A stretch of 64,000 bases of DNA, from the NCBI GenBank assembly GCA_009829735.1, contig CM020620.1, positions 11,157,420 to 11,221,419 of the forward strand, in the 5' to 3' direction. The position numbers and the translations under genes were made by a program. Each line of letters starts with the position of its first letter. The stretch's first letter is position 1. Source of the DNA: Pyropia yezoensis. Lineage: Eukaryota; Rhodophyta; Bangiophyceae; Bangiales; Bangiaceae. Under the pieces are notes generated by a model that was not told the DNA's origin, did not search any database, and saw nothing but the letters and a program-made list of their open reading frames with translations. Of this stretch, positions 1 through 10,535 are shown piece by piece.

Positions 1-514
1 AGAAGGTGCCGCTTGTGCAAGTGGCTAGAGACAGAAGCGTTCGACCGTGAATCTCCACTAGCCGACGGGAGGGGTACTCACTGCGGCGCGCGTGTCGCTT
101 CCGCGGACACGAGAGAGACCTGCGCCCATAAAAAGCTCCACCACCGGGAATGGGACGTAGTAGCTAAAGAAAGAGAAGGAAAACGCAGCTATCAGCGCAC
201 AAGGAGGTAAGAAAGGAGGGATGGCAGATGCACATGCTCGGGCGGAAACAGATGAGGATGGGCAATCAGGTGGGGGAGCAGAGCCCGATAATCTGTCTGC
301 GGTGGAGCTAAGTAATGGTCCTGTTCGTAACGTTCTCGACCGTCCCTCAGCCACTCAGTCCCTTCCCGCGCTATCGTAGACAAGGCCACCAAAGTGGGGT
401 ACCCGACGAAACTCGGCATGCAGCGCCGAAAGTCATACAACTGTGTTTCAAAAACACAACTAGGTCTAATCAATGGAAGCCCCCCTCCCGGAGAGGGGCT
501 TATAGCGAAGCCCC
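1..514. other. Left-end sequence with no recognised gene
   Basis: No convincing protein or RNA gene was found. The short open frames here have no recognisable domains. The stretch precedes the Gly-rich tail of the minus-strand nuclease fragment that starts at 515. Confidence 0.4.
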
Positions 515-1471
515 CTAAGAGGCTCCTACACTATCACTGATGAACCGTGCGACAATTGTCCGCGCCGTCGCCAGCAGGGCTCGTCGCTGTGCGGGAAAGG
601 CAGTGGCCTCGTCCAGAGCCCTTACCGAGACGAGTTTGTTCGTCGCCCGGACAGGGTTGGTAGTACCGCCACCGCCCACACCACCTCCACCGCCTCCACC
701 TCCTCCTCCTCCTCCGCCTCCGCCACAGACTCCACCTCCTTCTCCGCACCCGCCACCGCCTCCACCGCCTCCACCGCCTCCACCACCTCCACCTCCTCCT
801 CCGCTACCGCCACAGCCTCCACAGCCTCCGCCGCCTCCACCGTCACCGCCTCCGCCTCCACCGCCTCCACCACCAGCACTGTCTGACACAAGCCACGGCG
901 GGTGCCACTTCGACGTCGTGTCTCGGGACCACTGCGCAGTAGCCGCCAGAGGCCGACAAGGGTGACAGTTGCGTACGAAGGGAAACGTAGACCGCCCCAA
1001 CAATAAACTGGCCGCCACCTGCGCGATGTTGCGCGCCGCGTTCTGGTCCCGGTTGTGGTACAGCCGACCACAGTCGGGGTTGACGCACTTCTTCACGGAC
1101 CAGCACGCCAGGTCATCAGAGCCGCCAGAGCGCTTGCAACTGACCAAAATCTCGGCCAGCCGCTCCCGCGCCTCGCCGGCATCGCGCTCCTCTGCCCGTC
1201 CTCGCCGCGTCACGTCCCGTGGAGAGCACCCCCCGCGGCCGTCGCACCCGCGACGCCCCTTGGCCGCTCGCCTCCAGCGCACTACCACCTTGTGCGTGCT
1301 GCCGTCTGCGTCACCAAGCGCCAGCGCCGCACACTGCGCCACGTTGATGACCTGCCGCCTGTCATCCGGAAAGGGGTCGGTGGGGTAGACAAGCACAAGC
1401 CGACTGTGACAGTCGGCACAGGACTGCGACGAGTTGTGGAAATTCGGGATGAAATGCAAAGTCAGGGATAC
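515..1471 (-). pseudogene. TnpB/Fanzor-like nuclease, C-terminal fragment
   Basis: The minus strand encodes the hallmark end of the TnpB/Fanzor (OrfB zinc-ribbon) family. A first Cys pair in the motif SCADCHSRL lies near 1400-1425. A second Cys pair, KKCVNPDCG, lies near 1070-1092. It is followed directly by YHNRDQNAARNI at about 1025-1060. In the family the Asp of RDxNAAxN is the last RuvC catalytic residue, and the two Cys pairs form the zinc ribbon. Family members are RNA-guided DNA endonucleases spread by transposons. Here only the C-terminal part is visible. The frame upstream of about 1472 passes into an LTR-derived fragment, so the N-terminal wedge/REC part and the first RuvC Asp are missing. 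The family position usually reading DE(F/Y) before the first Cys pair reads PNF. Downstream the frame runs into a poly-Gly stretch encoded by a CCNCCN microsatellite. I read this as a broken copy, probably inactive. The family call is fairly secure from the motif; completeness is not. Confidence 0.65.
658..885. repeat. CCNCCN trinucleotide/hexanucleotide microsatellite
   Basis: The plus strand is almost continuous cctccaccg-type triplets. They would encode poly-Pro on plus and poly-Gly on minus. They extend the minus-strand nuclease frame into a Gly-rich tail without domain content. Confidence 0.85.
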
Positions 1472-1690
1472 TTTGCTTGATAGTAAATCCAACATGGATT
1501 TGGGGGGTGTCTGCATTTTATCGTCTAGAATTTTCGTGCGGCTCGGTGGGCAGGTGCTGGGGTGGGAGATTCTGAGTGGCGAGATTCTGAGAGGACCCTG
1601 GAGGGATAAGGGGAGGGACAGCGGGGCTTGGCCTTGCTTCCCCGCCCCGACCAAGAAATTGTTGGCCCACACACCATCGTCTTGTTTACT
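1472..1690 (+). mobile_element. Fragment of element B type LTR
   Basis: This stretch matches, with scattered mismatches, the internal part of the LTR of element B (reverse complement of about 53324-53548). Recognisable blocks include the paired GGGAGATTCTGAGTGGCGAG segment and the block AAATTGTTGGCCCACACACC, which corresponds to AAACTGTTGGACCACACACC in element B. It is in element-sense orientation on plus. It joins directly to integrase sequence at about 1690-1700, so LTR end, leader, gag, protease, RT and RNase H have been lost. Confidence 0.8.
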
Positions 1691-1699
1691 ACTGGCCTT

Positions 1700-2062
1700 G
1701 TATGGTGGTGGGCATCTACAGTTGGGTGGCTGCATGCACGAGTTGTGCGCAGAATTGCCTGATGGAACGGCGGCCAACTACGGCCATGTTGCTTTTCCCA
1801 GCCAAGGAGCCCTTTGCCACGTTGGCAATGGGCATCCTTGGACTCCTGCCAGTGATCGAGGATGGCAATCAGTACCTCCCGATCGTCTGTGATCGCTTCA
1901 CGAAACTTACGCGAGCGATCCGACTGGCAGAGTTCACGGCCATGTCGGTCGTGTCAGCCTTCCTAGCTCACTGGGTTGCCGCCTATGGCATCCCAGACAG
2001 TACGCTATCGGACATCGGACCGCAATATGCGTCCGCCCTGCTTCAGGGAGTGCTGGAGACCG
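1700..2062 (+). pseudogene. Ty3/gypsy integrase fragment, catalytic Asp lost
   Basis: The plus frame encodes about 120 residues closely matching the integrase core of element B Pol (its residues about 924-1045). It runs from the second half of the HHCC zinc region (IYSWVAACTSCAQN) through the first catalytic position to LSDIGPQYAS. The first catalytic Asp (AIDILGPLP in element B) is Gly here (MGILGLLP). The second, SDNG in element B, reads SDIG and keeps the Asp. The frame ends soon after, before the catalytic Glu. It is a dead fragment fused to a piece of the same family's LTR just upstream. Confidence 0.85.
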
Positions 2063-2443
2063 TGTCGTGGGAGAGGCGACGGCGGTAGGTAAAGTAGCGT
2101 GGATGGCGTGGGGGCGGTGGCCGCCCCCCCTTGCCACTGATACTGTGGCTTCCGCGGGACGACGACCACCTCTCATCCGCACCTCGCGGACCAGTACCGG
2201 ATCCGCCGTCGACAAATCAGACGGTCGCGCGCTCAGCCAAGTGCGTGACACGCATCGCTCGCGAGACGGCAACCTTCCTCCCACGATGGGGGACCTCCGT
2301 GGTCCGTGACCGCCGCTCCCCCCCCCCACCTTCCCACGCAACCACCCTCTGAACCACCTTTCCAAAGTTCTCATCGTTTCCTCTCACCCCCCCACCTCAA
2401 GTCACCCCCCCCCCCCCGCGCAATCTAGCGTGTGGAAGCAGGC
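2063..2443. other. Intergenic, C-rich runs, no gene seen
   Basis: Nothing recognisable is encoded. The right part contains runs of C (about 2317-2330, 2404-2418) that lead into the poly-Pro start of the next open frame. Confidence 0.4.
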
Positions 2444-2791
2444 ATGGCCTCCCCCCCCCCCCCCCCCCCCCCCCCTGCCCCCCTCCCGTCGGCCGTCGAC
2501 GTCCTGACCCTCCAGGATGGGAACATTGCGGACGAGCCGTCCTCGACCCACATCGCCGTCATTGCTGCGCGCACCTGTGCGGCCTGGGCACTGTGGGCAG
2601 CGGGCGACGCGGTCGACGCCTACGGGGTGTGGGGGGACGGCTGGCGGGGCCCGGCGGGGTTTGTCACCCACGCGGTCGTGGCGAGGGCGGACGACGCCCG
2701 CGACAGGTGCCGGCCGGTGGACTTGCGGGAACGGGAGGGCGCCTTCTGCCGTGTCATCCTGCAGTTGCTGGACCGGGTGCGGCCGCTGTAA
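2444..2791 (+). CDS. Hypothetical short protein, poly-Pro N-terminus
   Basis: An ATG-initiated frame of about 115 residues starts with a poly-Pro run encoded by a C homopolymer. A normal-looking, Ala/Asp/Trp-containing sequence follows (AARTCAAWALWAAGDAV and a DLREREGAFCRVILQLLD helix). I do not recognise a family. Just downstream in another plus frame (2816-3052) lies a strongly acidic stretch (DDDDEEDSADDGGG). It could be the same protein after an intron or frame slip; the stop at 2789 is followed closely by GTAAAC, which could be a splice donor. No partner genes help with function. It may be a chance frame in GC-rich DNA. Confidence 0.3.
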   Translation: MASPPPPPPPPAPLPSAVDVLTLQDGNIADEPSSTHIAVIAARTCAAWALWAAGDAVDAYGVWGDGWRGPAGFVTHAVVARADDARDRCRPVDLREREGAFCRVILQLLDRVRPL

Positions 2792-4251
2792 ACGGGGAAT
2801 GAGCGGGCGGACGGGGTGGGGGGCGACGGGTGGGCGGCCACTCAAAAGGACCACTCGCCGGCGGCGGTGCTGGATGCCTGCTTGGCGTCAGACGCCGAAG
2901 ACGGCGACGACGATGATGAGGAGGACTCGGCTGACGACGGGGGCGGCGCCGACGCAAACGACGATGCGGGCGTCGACGCCCGCGCGGGGGTGCACCGCCC
3001 GGCTTCCGCGCGACGACGTTCCCGCCGCCGCCCGCATCGCCTTCGCCCGTGACTCCCTCTTCCGCGCACCATCTGGGGAGCAGCGGCAGCTCCTGCGGGG
3101 CGGCACCGCCTCCGGATTGCCGGTCTTCGCCGTCCCCCCTCGCCCGCCGCCCTATACCCGACAAGACAAAGCAGGCAGTCGGTATAGCAATCCCAGAATA
3201 ACGGCGCTTTTGTCGGCCGGACGGCTGCTTTTCCTGGAGCTGCTCAATGGACACGGGCGCCCTCCCAGACCGGAGAAGCGCCGTCCTTGAGCATACGCGT
3301 GGGGGGGACATGGTTGCAGTTGGATGCGGTCCGTGTTCATGGTCACGGCCGGCGCGCCGACCGCGGAGAAATCACTCAGAAGGGCAGCCCGGGCCGGATG
3401 TTGACGATGTTGTTGAAAATTCTGGCAGGCGTGCGGAGCACGTCTCGTACCACAGTTTGGCGGCTACGTCTCCGCAATGGAAAGAGTTGACACCAATGGA
3501 AAGCGCTTGAGCTGGCTAGCTCAACCATATTCGTCACTTGTGGAAAGGAACTTTTTGAGGCTGGGTTCCTGCTGGCTGAACATGGCTGGTGCCTGGTCTT
3601 TTGTCCACCAGAAAACGCGCTTGTGTGTACACACTGTGGAAGTCCCGCATTACAAAGTGGTCGTAGTTTGAGTCCGGTGGTCGTAGATTGGAGACGTACA
3701 GATACTGCACAGTACATAAGAACACCTGCAAGCGTGCTGTTGGCGTGCGCCACTCTTCTTATTGGGTGCCCCTCCTGTACAGTACATACTGGACCTACGT
3801 TCCCACCTTCGGCCGCAGCCATCGGTGGCTGGGCCCGGCCGATGCCGCTGGCAGGCATCGTCACAATAGACTGTTTCCCCATCGACTCCCATAACAAGGC
3901 CTATCAATGGCTCTGATCCGTATCAAGCCCTCGGAAACGGAGAGCTTCGATATACATCGAATTGCCCATCTCTCCAATCCGAGAGATGGAGTCCCCGTCC
4001 GCCGTAAGTCTGCGGCCTCGATGGGCTTTGTAGAAAACGGGGTCAAACAATAAGGCCCTACCCGGAAACACGGGACGTCATTGGCGGTTGGTCCAGTCCT
4101 GTGACTCTCGTTGATCCGACACGCCGGAAACCTCGAGGTGTACGACACGGGCGAGCGCACCTGCAAAGCCTGAAGAGTTCTTTCTGCGAGACACGGACAC
4201 ACCTTGGCGGCGACATCCGCGAGGAAGACCGCTGCCTCCTCGGTGCACCCG
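2792..4251. other. No recognised gene
   Basis: This stretch holds the acidic open frame at 2816-3052 and otherwise unrecognised sequence. From about 3150 to 4080 the base composition is more balanced than the surroundings. I could not tie any frame there to a known family. Confidence 0.35.
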
Positions 4252-4432
4252 TAGAGCAGTTACACCTCTCCCTCCCACACGGCTTCGGTGGCAGGCGGCC
4301 GCCGGCCGCCGCGTGCCCTGCCGGGCGGATGAGCTCCTGTAGAGCCGTTCCACCTCCCCCTCCAACAGTGCACCAGCAGCAGGCGGCCGCCGGACGCGGC
4401 GCGCCCTGCTGGGCGGATGAGCACGGCGGCGG
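4252..4432. repeat. About 90-bp imperfect tandem duplication
   Basis: Two adjacent copies are visible. GAGCAGTTACACCTCTCCCTCC at about 4254 corresponds to GAGCCGTTCCACCTCCCCCTCC at about 4342. Each is followed by a GCAGGCGGCCGCCGG block and a CCCTGC(C/T)GGGCGGATGAG end (about 4290-4332 and 4380-4422). No protein is assigned. Confidence 0.7.
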
Positions 4433-5100
4433 CAGCGCGTACCGCAACAAGTGTGACTGGCTTGACCGGCACGCGACTGCAGCGGCTGCCGTCGCGGAGG
4501 GAGCGGCGGCATCTTTGCTCCTCTCTGCCACCCTCGTTTTATCATCACTTCGCGTGCCCAAGGTCGATAGAGATACCCTACACGGCCGGAAACCGATCGA
4601 CGAACATCACGGCGCCGGCGGTGGCACCGCAGGGGTGGCGGCGAGCGTAGCTGTAGCCACTGTGGCCACAAAGGCCTTGGCGGCGGCGGTGGCGAGTAAC
4701 TGCGGGTAGGCGGGGCGTCCACAAGTGCCCCCCACAGCTCCTCCGCCAAAGGCTGAATGCGGGAGGGGGGGGAGGGCGATCAGCTCGCTCCAGTCACCAG
4801 GCGGCAGTGCCGTCGTGGAGGACGAGGGCGTCCTCAGCCCAACCCGCTGGCGTACGGGCCGCAGGTGCTACGCACCCTCCACCGCTAGCGTTGCACTGCA
4901 TCACAGCTTGCAGCTTGCCGTGGGCGCGTCGGTCACGGCCGTGAAGGCGGAGGCAGCGTCGGAACGGGAGGCGAGGGGCAGGGGTCCAGGCTGCAGCAGT
5001 GTCGGTTGCGGCGGTTTTGTCAGCAGCGGCGGCGGTTGCGGCGGCGGTTGTGGCACGTATGCGCACTTTTATCTGTTCATCACGGTATCAAAAGACCCAT
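4433..5100. other. GC-rich stretch without recognised gene
   Basis: There are several overlapping Ala/Gly/Arg-rich open frames on both strands. None has recognisable motifs. GGCGGCGGT-type triplet runs occur at about 4990-5050. Confidence 0.35.
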
Positions 5101-5570
5101 TTATTGCTCTGCGTCCGGCTGGAAGACTTTCAGAAGATAGCGCATCCTCCACATGCGCTCGCCACTCGAGCCGAACGCAGGCGGTGCCACTCCAATACTC
5201 TCTCGGCGGCCCATATCCGCGCAGTCCGGCACGATGTGCACGACACGCACAACATCCGATACTGGGACGGCGCGCAGCTTCACCTCCCGATCAGCATCAC
5301 CGTCCTGGCCAGGAACTCTTGTGCACCACTGCAGCTGCGTGCAGCCGCGCGTTGACAGTGGACACTCCTCAGCACCCGCTGCTTGCTCCATCTCGGCCAG
5401 AATAAGCCGGTCCACCCCATCAACAGTGCCTACAATGCGATGCACTTGACCGTACTGCAGCTTGCGGCTGAGCTGCGCCAGCAGCTTTCTCGTCTCTGCT
5501 TGCCTCCGCGTGTGGCTGTGCTTTGGTGCACCGGCAAAGCAACAGGGAGCGATATGCGGAAGGAGAGCGG
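5101..5570 (-). pseudogene. Transposon-type ORF, C-terminal part, cut by LTR insertion
   Basis: A minus-strand frame ends at 5101 and reads about 155 coherent residues. They include RKLQYGQVHRIVGTVDGVD and the segment SDVVRVVHIVPD. A Tyr-Gly-x-Val followed later by a V-x-IVP motif is reminiscent of the C-terminal module attached to some large eukaryotic transposase-like proteins. That resemblance is from memory and weak. The frame runs backwards into the LTR remnant at 5571, so the original N-terminal part is displaced or gone. I cannot name a family with confidence. Confidence 0.4.
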
Positions 5571-6196
5571 TGTAGCAATATGGTCGGCCGTATTGTGACC
5601 CTAATATTAGGGGGGCTACTTCTAATCCTTGGCTTTCAATTTGAGAGTCCGTACTGGTCACGGTATCTATAAGTTACGTATGACCAGAGGGACTTGCATC
5701 TTGGGGTGGAGGGTAGTTAGTAGTGTCTCCGAGGGTTTATAACGAGGGGGCCGGCGGCGAATCCACCGCCGGCCAAGGCAGAACAACAAACCCCTCCCGT
5801 TCGGGCTCCCATCTTGGTCCCGTGGCTTGCGCTCCAAGGACAGCAACCTTGGCCTCCCGGTGACGTTGGTGCCGATCCCCCGTGGTGAGTGTTCCCTGAG
5901 AGTGGACGTGTAGCGGATACCCTATTGTGCTACATTGGTGGAGCAGCAGGGGACGGGTCTCCGTCACCCTTGTGGTGACGCCGTCTTCGGCCCTGGCACA
6001 CGGATAGGGATCCAGTCCTCTTCTTGTACTCGTGGTGCTGCGATCTGTTGATTGTATTGAGTAGTTGCGTTTGACTGCGATCTACGGTTGCTCTCCCCCA
6101 ACTACCCCCTCGCTCTCTTATTCGTGGTGACTGTTACGTCGGTTGACTGATTGTGACTATGTCTACCCAAGAGACGGGGAACGTTCAAGGTGACGT
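5571..6196 (+). mobile_element. Element A family: LTR (5571-5934) plus leader remnant
   Basis: A 364-bp LTR begins TGTAGCAATATGG and ends TGTGCTACA. It is followed by the family primer binding site (TGGTGGAGCAGCAGGGGA, 5936-5953), the leader, and the first codons of gag (ATGTCTACCCAAGAGACGGG at about 6158-6177). It is clearly the same family as the complete element at 36518-47317. Homology stops at about 6196, shortly after the gag start. The rest of gag, pol and the 3' LTR are absent. The bases before the LTR are AGCGG; no matching partner remains because the other end is lost. Confidence 0.9.
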
Positions 6197-7530
6197 GAAT
6201 TCGCGCGGCCAGCAGCAGCGCCTGAAGCGGCGTTGATGGAGCGCAGCTGCTGGTATCGCGAGATCTCGCGACAACAGAGGCGTTTGCGGAATGGCCAACC
6301 TCTGGTCACTCGCGTTACAGCCGAGCCAGCCCCGTTCGTGCCAGCTGAGCGGTCGTGAAGCGCAGGCAGGAAATTGTGTATGACGCACGGAGTCCGAAAT
6401 ATATGAACGAGAGGTGGAATCGACGATTGCCAGAGGGGATCATATGATCCTCTGGTGGGGATCAATTGATTCTCACCTCAAGGTAGAATAGACACTAGTA
6501 GGTGCCAAATGTCGACCAGTGCCGGAAATGTCGACCCCCCTGACGGCCCCAAGAAGGCCGATTCTTGAAGGATGTATTTTTCTCCGCAGCTTGCATCCAA
6601 CAGCACGAGAAGCTCACATGACCTGGGCTTGAGACCTTCCGCCAGCAGATGGACGTAGATGTTGTCCACTTTCTGGTCCAGCATCAACACCTGGGGGTCG
6701 ACGCCCTCCACGCTGTGCTTTTTTCTCTACTTCAAAGTGTATTTCTGACGCCGTCAAATAGCACCCAGGTGGCCCAATGTGCGTGGTCGTGCTACACTCA
6801 GCATGATTGATTCGCTCACCATGCACCGCAGACCCAGATTGATCTCCAATCCGAGTGTTTCCATTGGCTTCATGGTCTGGTCGACATTCCCGGAGCGACA
6901 CTTACAGTCCGTTGGGCTTCTCTCGCTCGTAGCTCAGAGAGAACAGCAGCACTCAGAAAAAAAAAAAAACACTTCTTACTCGCCTCGATCTCCTCTACAA
7001 GCACGTGTGTTGTGCTTCTCTTGCAGTCCACGGGAACCTTGGATCTCAGCGAGAGTGGGCGACATTTGACACACACTAGCTATGTACAGTCATTCCCCGA
7101 TGATGACCCTCCCCTATGGCGAGCATTACAGCTGCCGGCACCGCGACGCCAGGTGCGTGCTCGCCAATCAATCGCTCCAGAAAAGCCGCCCGCGCCTCTC
7201 TCGCTGCTCTGAATGACTGTGGAAGACTGTCGGCCAACTCGTTATAGGCCCATCTGGGCTGATACGGGGGTGGTACAAGGTCGGGGATTGACTGTAGGTG
7301 AAGAGGGGGGGGGGGACCCTCGTGGCCGCGGGCAAACGAAGCCGGGGCGGCATGGCCAGAGGCCACCGCGGGCGCCTGTTCAGTGGGCTTGCCGCGTGCC
7401 TGCTTTTACGTGGCCCCGCCATCCTGTGCGGCGGGTAGGTAGGTACCCGCTGCAGGCGGGTGCCGTGGCGGGTGGTCGCGCGGCGGCTGCGCGTACCAGG
7501 GGGGGAACCGCGTGCGGGCGTTCCTAGACC
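6197..7530. other. Intergenic, no recognised gene
   Basis: Mixed-composition sequence. A minus-strand frame at 6478-6711 (77 residues, containing VLMLDQKVDNIYVHLLAEGLK) is coherent but unidentified. There is an A-run at 6957-6969. A purine/pyrimidine-rich C/G boundary leads into the C-tract that follows. Confidence 0.35.
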
Positions 7531-7534
7531 CGCC

Positions 7535-7655
7535 CCCCCCGCCGCCCCCTCCCCCCCCCGGCCGCCCCAGCAGCCGCGCCGCCCCCCCCCCCCCCCCCCC
7601 CCCCCCCCCCCACCCCCCACCCCCCACCCCCCACCCCCCACCCCCACCCCCCTTC
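7535..7655. repeat. C-homopolymer and CCCCCA tract
   Basis: Long runs of C are interrupted only by single A or G bases, including about 30 C in a row followed by CACCCCC units at 7611-7650. Such a tract is prone to slippage and sequencing error. On the minus strand it has G-quadruplex potential. Confidence 0.9.
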
Positions 7656-7705
7656 CTTGCGCTCTCTCCCGCCTTCGACGCCCGCTGGCCGGCGGCGGCA
7701 GCAAT

Positions 7706-10535
7706 CTAGGCAAACGTCAGGCGCGCGCCGGCGCCGCGTCGGGTGATGGTGAGGGCGCCGACGGGAGTGGCGGCGCAGCCGCTCTGCACGCCCGGCGCAA
7801 TGGGCCCGGATGAAGGAGGGCCACCGGCGGGCCGCCCTCGATGGGGCGGAGCGTCACCAGCAGGGTGGCGCCGCCCCCGGTTGGTGGAGCCAAACCAGCC
7901 CGCCGCAAACGTCACCACCACGCTGTCGTCAAACGCCCCGTCGGCGGCGGCGGTGCCGACCAGCACCGTCGCCCCCTCCGTGCCGCCCGAGCTCGTGTCG
8001 TCGGAGGAAAAGGCCAGGTACTGGGAGCCGGCCACGGTGCCGCGGCAGCCAAAGCCGACGACGCCGCCGAGGAAGGACGTGGCCGTGTCCAGGTCCCGCT
8101 GGGTGGTTGGCCACGAGTAGGTGGCCACCAGGATGGTGTCCGCCAGCGACGCCACGTCCGTCGGGTTGCCGCTGTTGGACGCGTCCTGATCGACCGGCGG
8201 CGGGGGCGGCAGGCCCAGCGCCTGCTGCACTGCCACGGTGTTGAGCGCAAAGCCCACGTCGCCCGTGACGACGCCGTCGACGAGGCAGTCCCGGTTGCCC
8301 GCGCAGGCGGCGGTCAGCTCTCCCGACGCGCTCCCCAGGTCGATGGGCGCGTACCGCTCGTCGCAGCGGCTGATCGACGAGAAGCTGGTGGACGCGTCGT
8401 ACGAAAAACAGGGAAGCCGCTTCGGACCGCACGCACCATGCAGAGGTGCAGTACGCGTAGGACGCGGCGGGGGTCCGCGGCGGCCAGGACAGTCACCGTC
8501 CCATCTGGGTGGTCCAGTCGTCAGCGGCAGCCCCGTTGGGGGTGCCCAGCAGGCCGCGCGCAACCCGCCCTCGCCGCCTCGGGCGCCGTCACCGACGCTT
8601 CGAGAAACTCAAAGTAGCAGCCAAAGAAGGCGCTGGTGGACACGCGAAACGTAAAACGCCGAGACGCCCACCGCGTCGATCGTCACGCCCCCGTCGCGGG
8701 TCGCCGAGTACTCGATGCCGGCGCCGGTTCCCACCCGCTGCGGGGTGTCAAACACCACTTGCGGCTGCTCCACTCCATTCACGTACAGGCGCACAGGGCA
8801 CCCCCAAGGGCAGCGCGCTGCCCTCCCCCGCCGGGGCGGCGATGGAGTACTGGACCGGTCGCGCCCGCCGCCCGCACGGCCAGGCCCGTCGTGGACACTG
8901 CCCGAGGTGGTCGGGCCGGAGAAGCGGGCCTGCGCCTCGAGCAGCCCATCCATGCGGAGCATGGTGAACTCGCCGCTGCCCATACAGTTCGTACCCGCAC
9001 CCCGTCGAATGTGCTGAGATGCGGGTCGGTATAGATCCGTGATTTGGGTGGCCTCGGTGACGGCGACGGCCGCGCTGACCGCGACGGCGTCGGTGACGGC
9101 GTCGGCGTCGGCGTCTCTGCCAAGCACTGCTTCTGCCCGCCGCCTTCCGGTGCCATGCACACTTCCATCTCAGGGTTGCAGCACTCGCGGTCCTCGCACA
9201 CTTCGGCGTCCTGCTCAAACCCGTACCCGGCACGCGGCAATCAGGTTGACAGAGCGGCCCGCCTGCAGCGTCTCATCCAAGAGGGTGGACCCCAGCGCCT
9301 CGGCGTTGAAGCTTAGTACGCCGAGGTTGAACGCCACAGCCACTTCTTGTCGGTGACACGACTCGCAGATGCCCAGCTCGCCCAGCACCGGAGTACTCCC
9401 ACCTCGCAACGGCAGCAGCGGCCGCCCCTCTCCCACGGCCTTTCCGCTGAGATCGGGGGCCTACCGACAGGCCCGCCGACGCCGACAGCAGGGACGACAC
9501 GCGTGCCGCAAGGCGCGGCCCAAAGCGCAGGGACGCGGCCAGCTCCGCCTCAAAGTCCCTGTTGGTCGGGAATGCGCTGGACGGGTTGGGCACGTTGTAC
9601 GAGGTGCGTGCGGGCGAGCGGATGGTGGTCGTCGAGTCCCCCCTCAAGCCGGTCAGCGGACCAGCGAGGGAAAAAGCCGTACAACACACGCGCCGACTGG
9701 TAGTCAAAGGCCGCCGTCAGGGCGCGCAAGTCGAGCGACGCCTCGGCATTGTAGGAGAAGGAGATGGGGAGCTCAAAAAAGATGCCCAGCTCCAGCGGGC
9801 GGCAGCAGCGACGCCAAGAGGCCGTCTCCAAGGCGCAGCGACGCCCCGTACAGGGGGATTGCGTTGATCAGCTCCCCTTCCCCGTCGTCCGAGCCCGAGC
9901 CGGACAGCACCGACACGGCGGTCGCGCCTAGCTTGAAGCCCCGCCTCATACGCGAAAGCCAGGTCCAACCCGTCCGCGCGGGTGTAGCGGAAGCGCAGGG
10001 TGTCCACCTCCGCGGTAACATCCACCGACGCTGTAAAGGTGACGGTTAATGGGCCGGCGGTCAATGCACGCGTCTCCTCCCGCGACAGCTGCCGGTCAAC
10101 CTTGGATAGCCCCCCGGCGTCCGCGACGGCACCCCCAAAGGTGGAAGTCCGCGTGACAGGCGAGGCGCTGCTGCTGCCACCCGCTGGACTCGGCGTGGTA
10201 TCCAGGGATGCCGAGAGAGGAACATGTCAAACCACGTTGCCGGGGTGCCCGTCACGGTCGCATCCGCCGCCGTGCCAGACACGGAGCGGATGATCAGGAA
10301 GCCGTCGTCACGCACGGCGCTGGCGGATGTGCCAAGCGCTCCGGTGGAGCCGCCAAGGGCACACCGCCCAAACAGCGCAGTGTTGACTGCCAGTACCGCC
10401 CCCGTGGGGTAGAGCTGTGCAAGCGAATCGGTGGGCGCCACCGCACCCGCTGCCAGGCGCACCCGAATAGTGGCGTCCCCGCCGCCAGAGGCAGCGGAGC
10501 ACTGCACCGCCCTGATGAGGGACGCAGCCGCATCG
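7706..10535 (-). CDS. VWD-domain extracellular-type protein, frame-broken, 5' end in gap
   Basis: Reading minus from the gap towards 7706, coherent protein appears in changing frames. First come repetitive beta-rich segments (DDGFLIIRSVSGTA; SYNAEASLDLRALTAAFDYQ; FEAELAASLRFGP). A Cys-rich stretch (VCEDRECCNPEMEVC) and a TPTPSPTPS linker follow. Then a von Willebrand type D domain begins at IYTDPHLSTFDGV (about 9004-9036). It continues with GSGEFTMLRMDG and RLYVNGVEQPQVVF and closes with GLLGTPNGAADDW (about 8514-8553). After it come SLFSYDAS and CAGNRDCLVDGVVTGDVGFA, the pattern that follows VWD in MUC4/SUSD2-like proteins. The C-terminus ends at the TAG at 7706. VWD modules are extracellular or cell-surface folds, so a secreted or matrix role is likely. 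The frame changes several times, by one or two bases, usually near homopolymers. That could mean sequencing error, introns or decay. The start codon is not visible. Confidence 0.55.

Noticed and set aside
540-965. Poly-Pro protein on plus
   Set aside because: It is the shadow of a CCNCCN microsatellite opposite the Fanzor-like frame.
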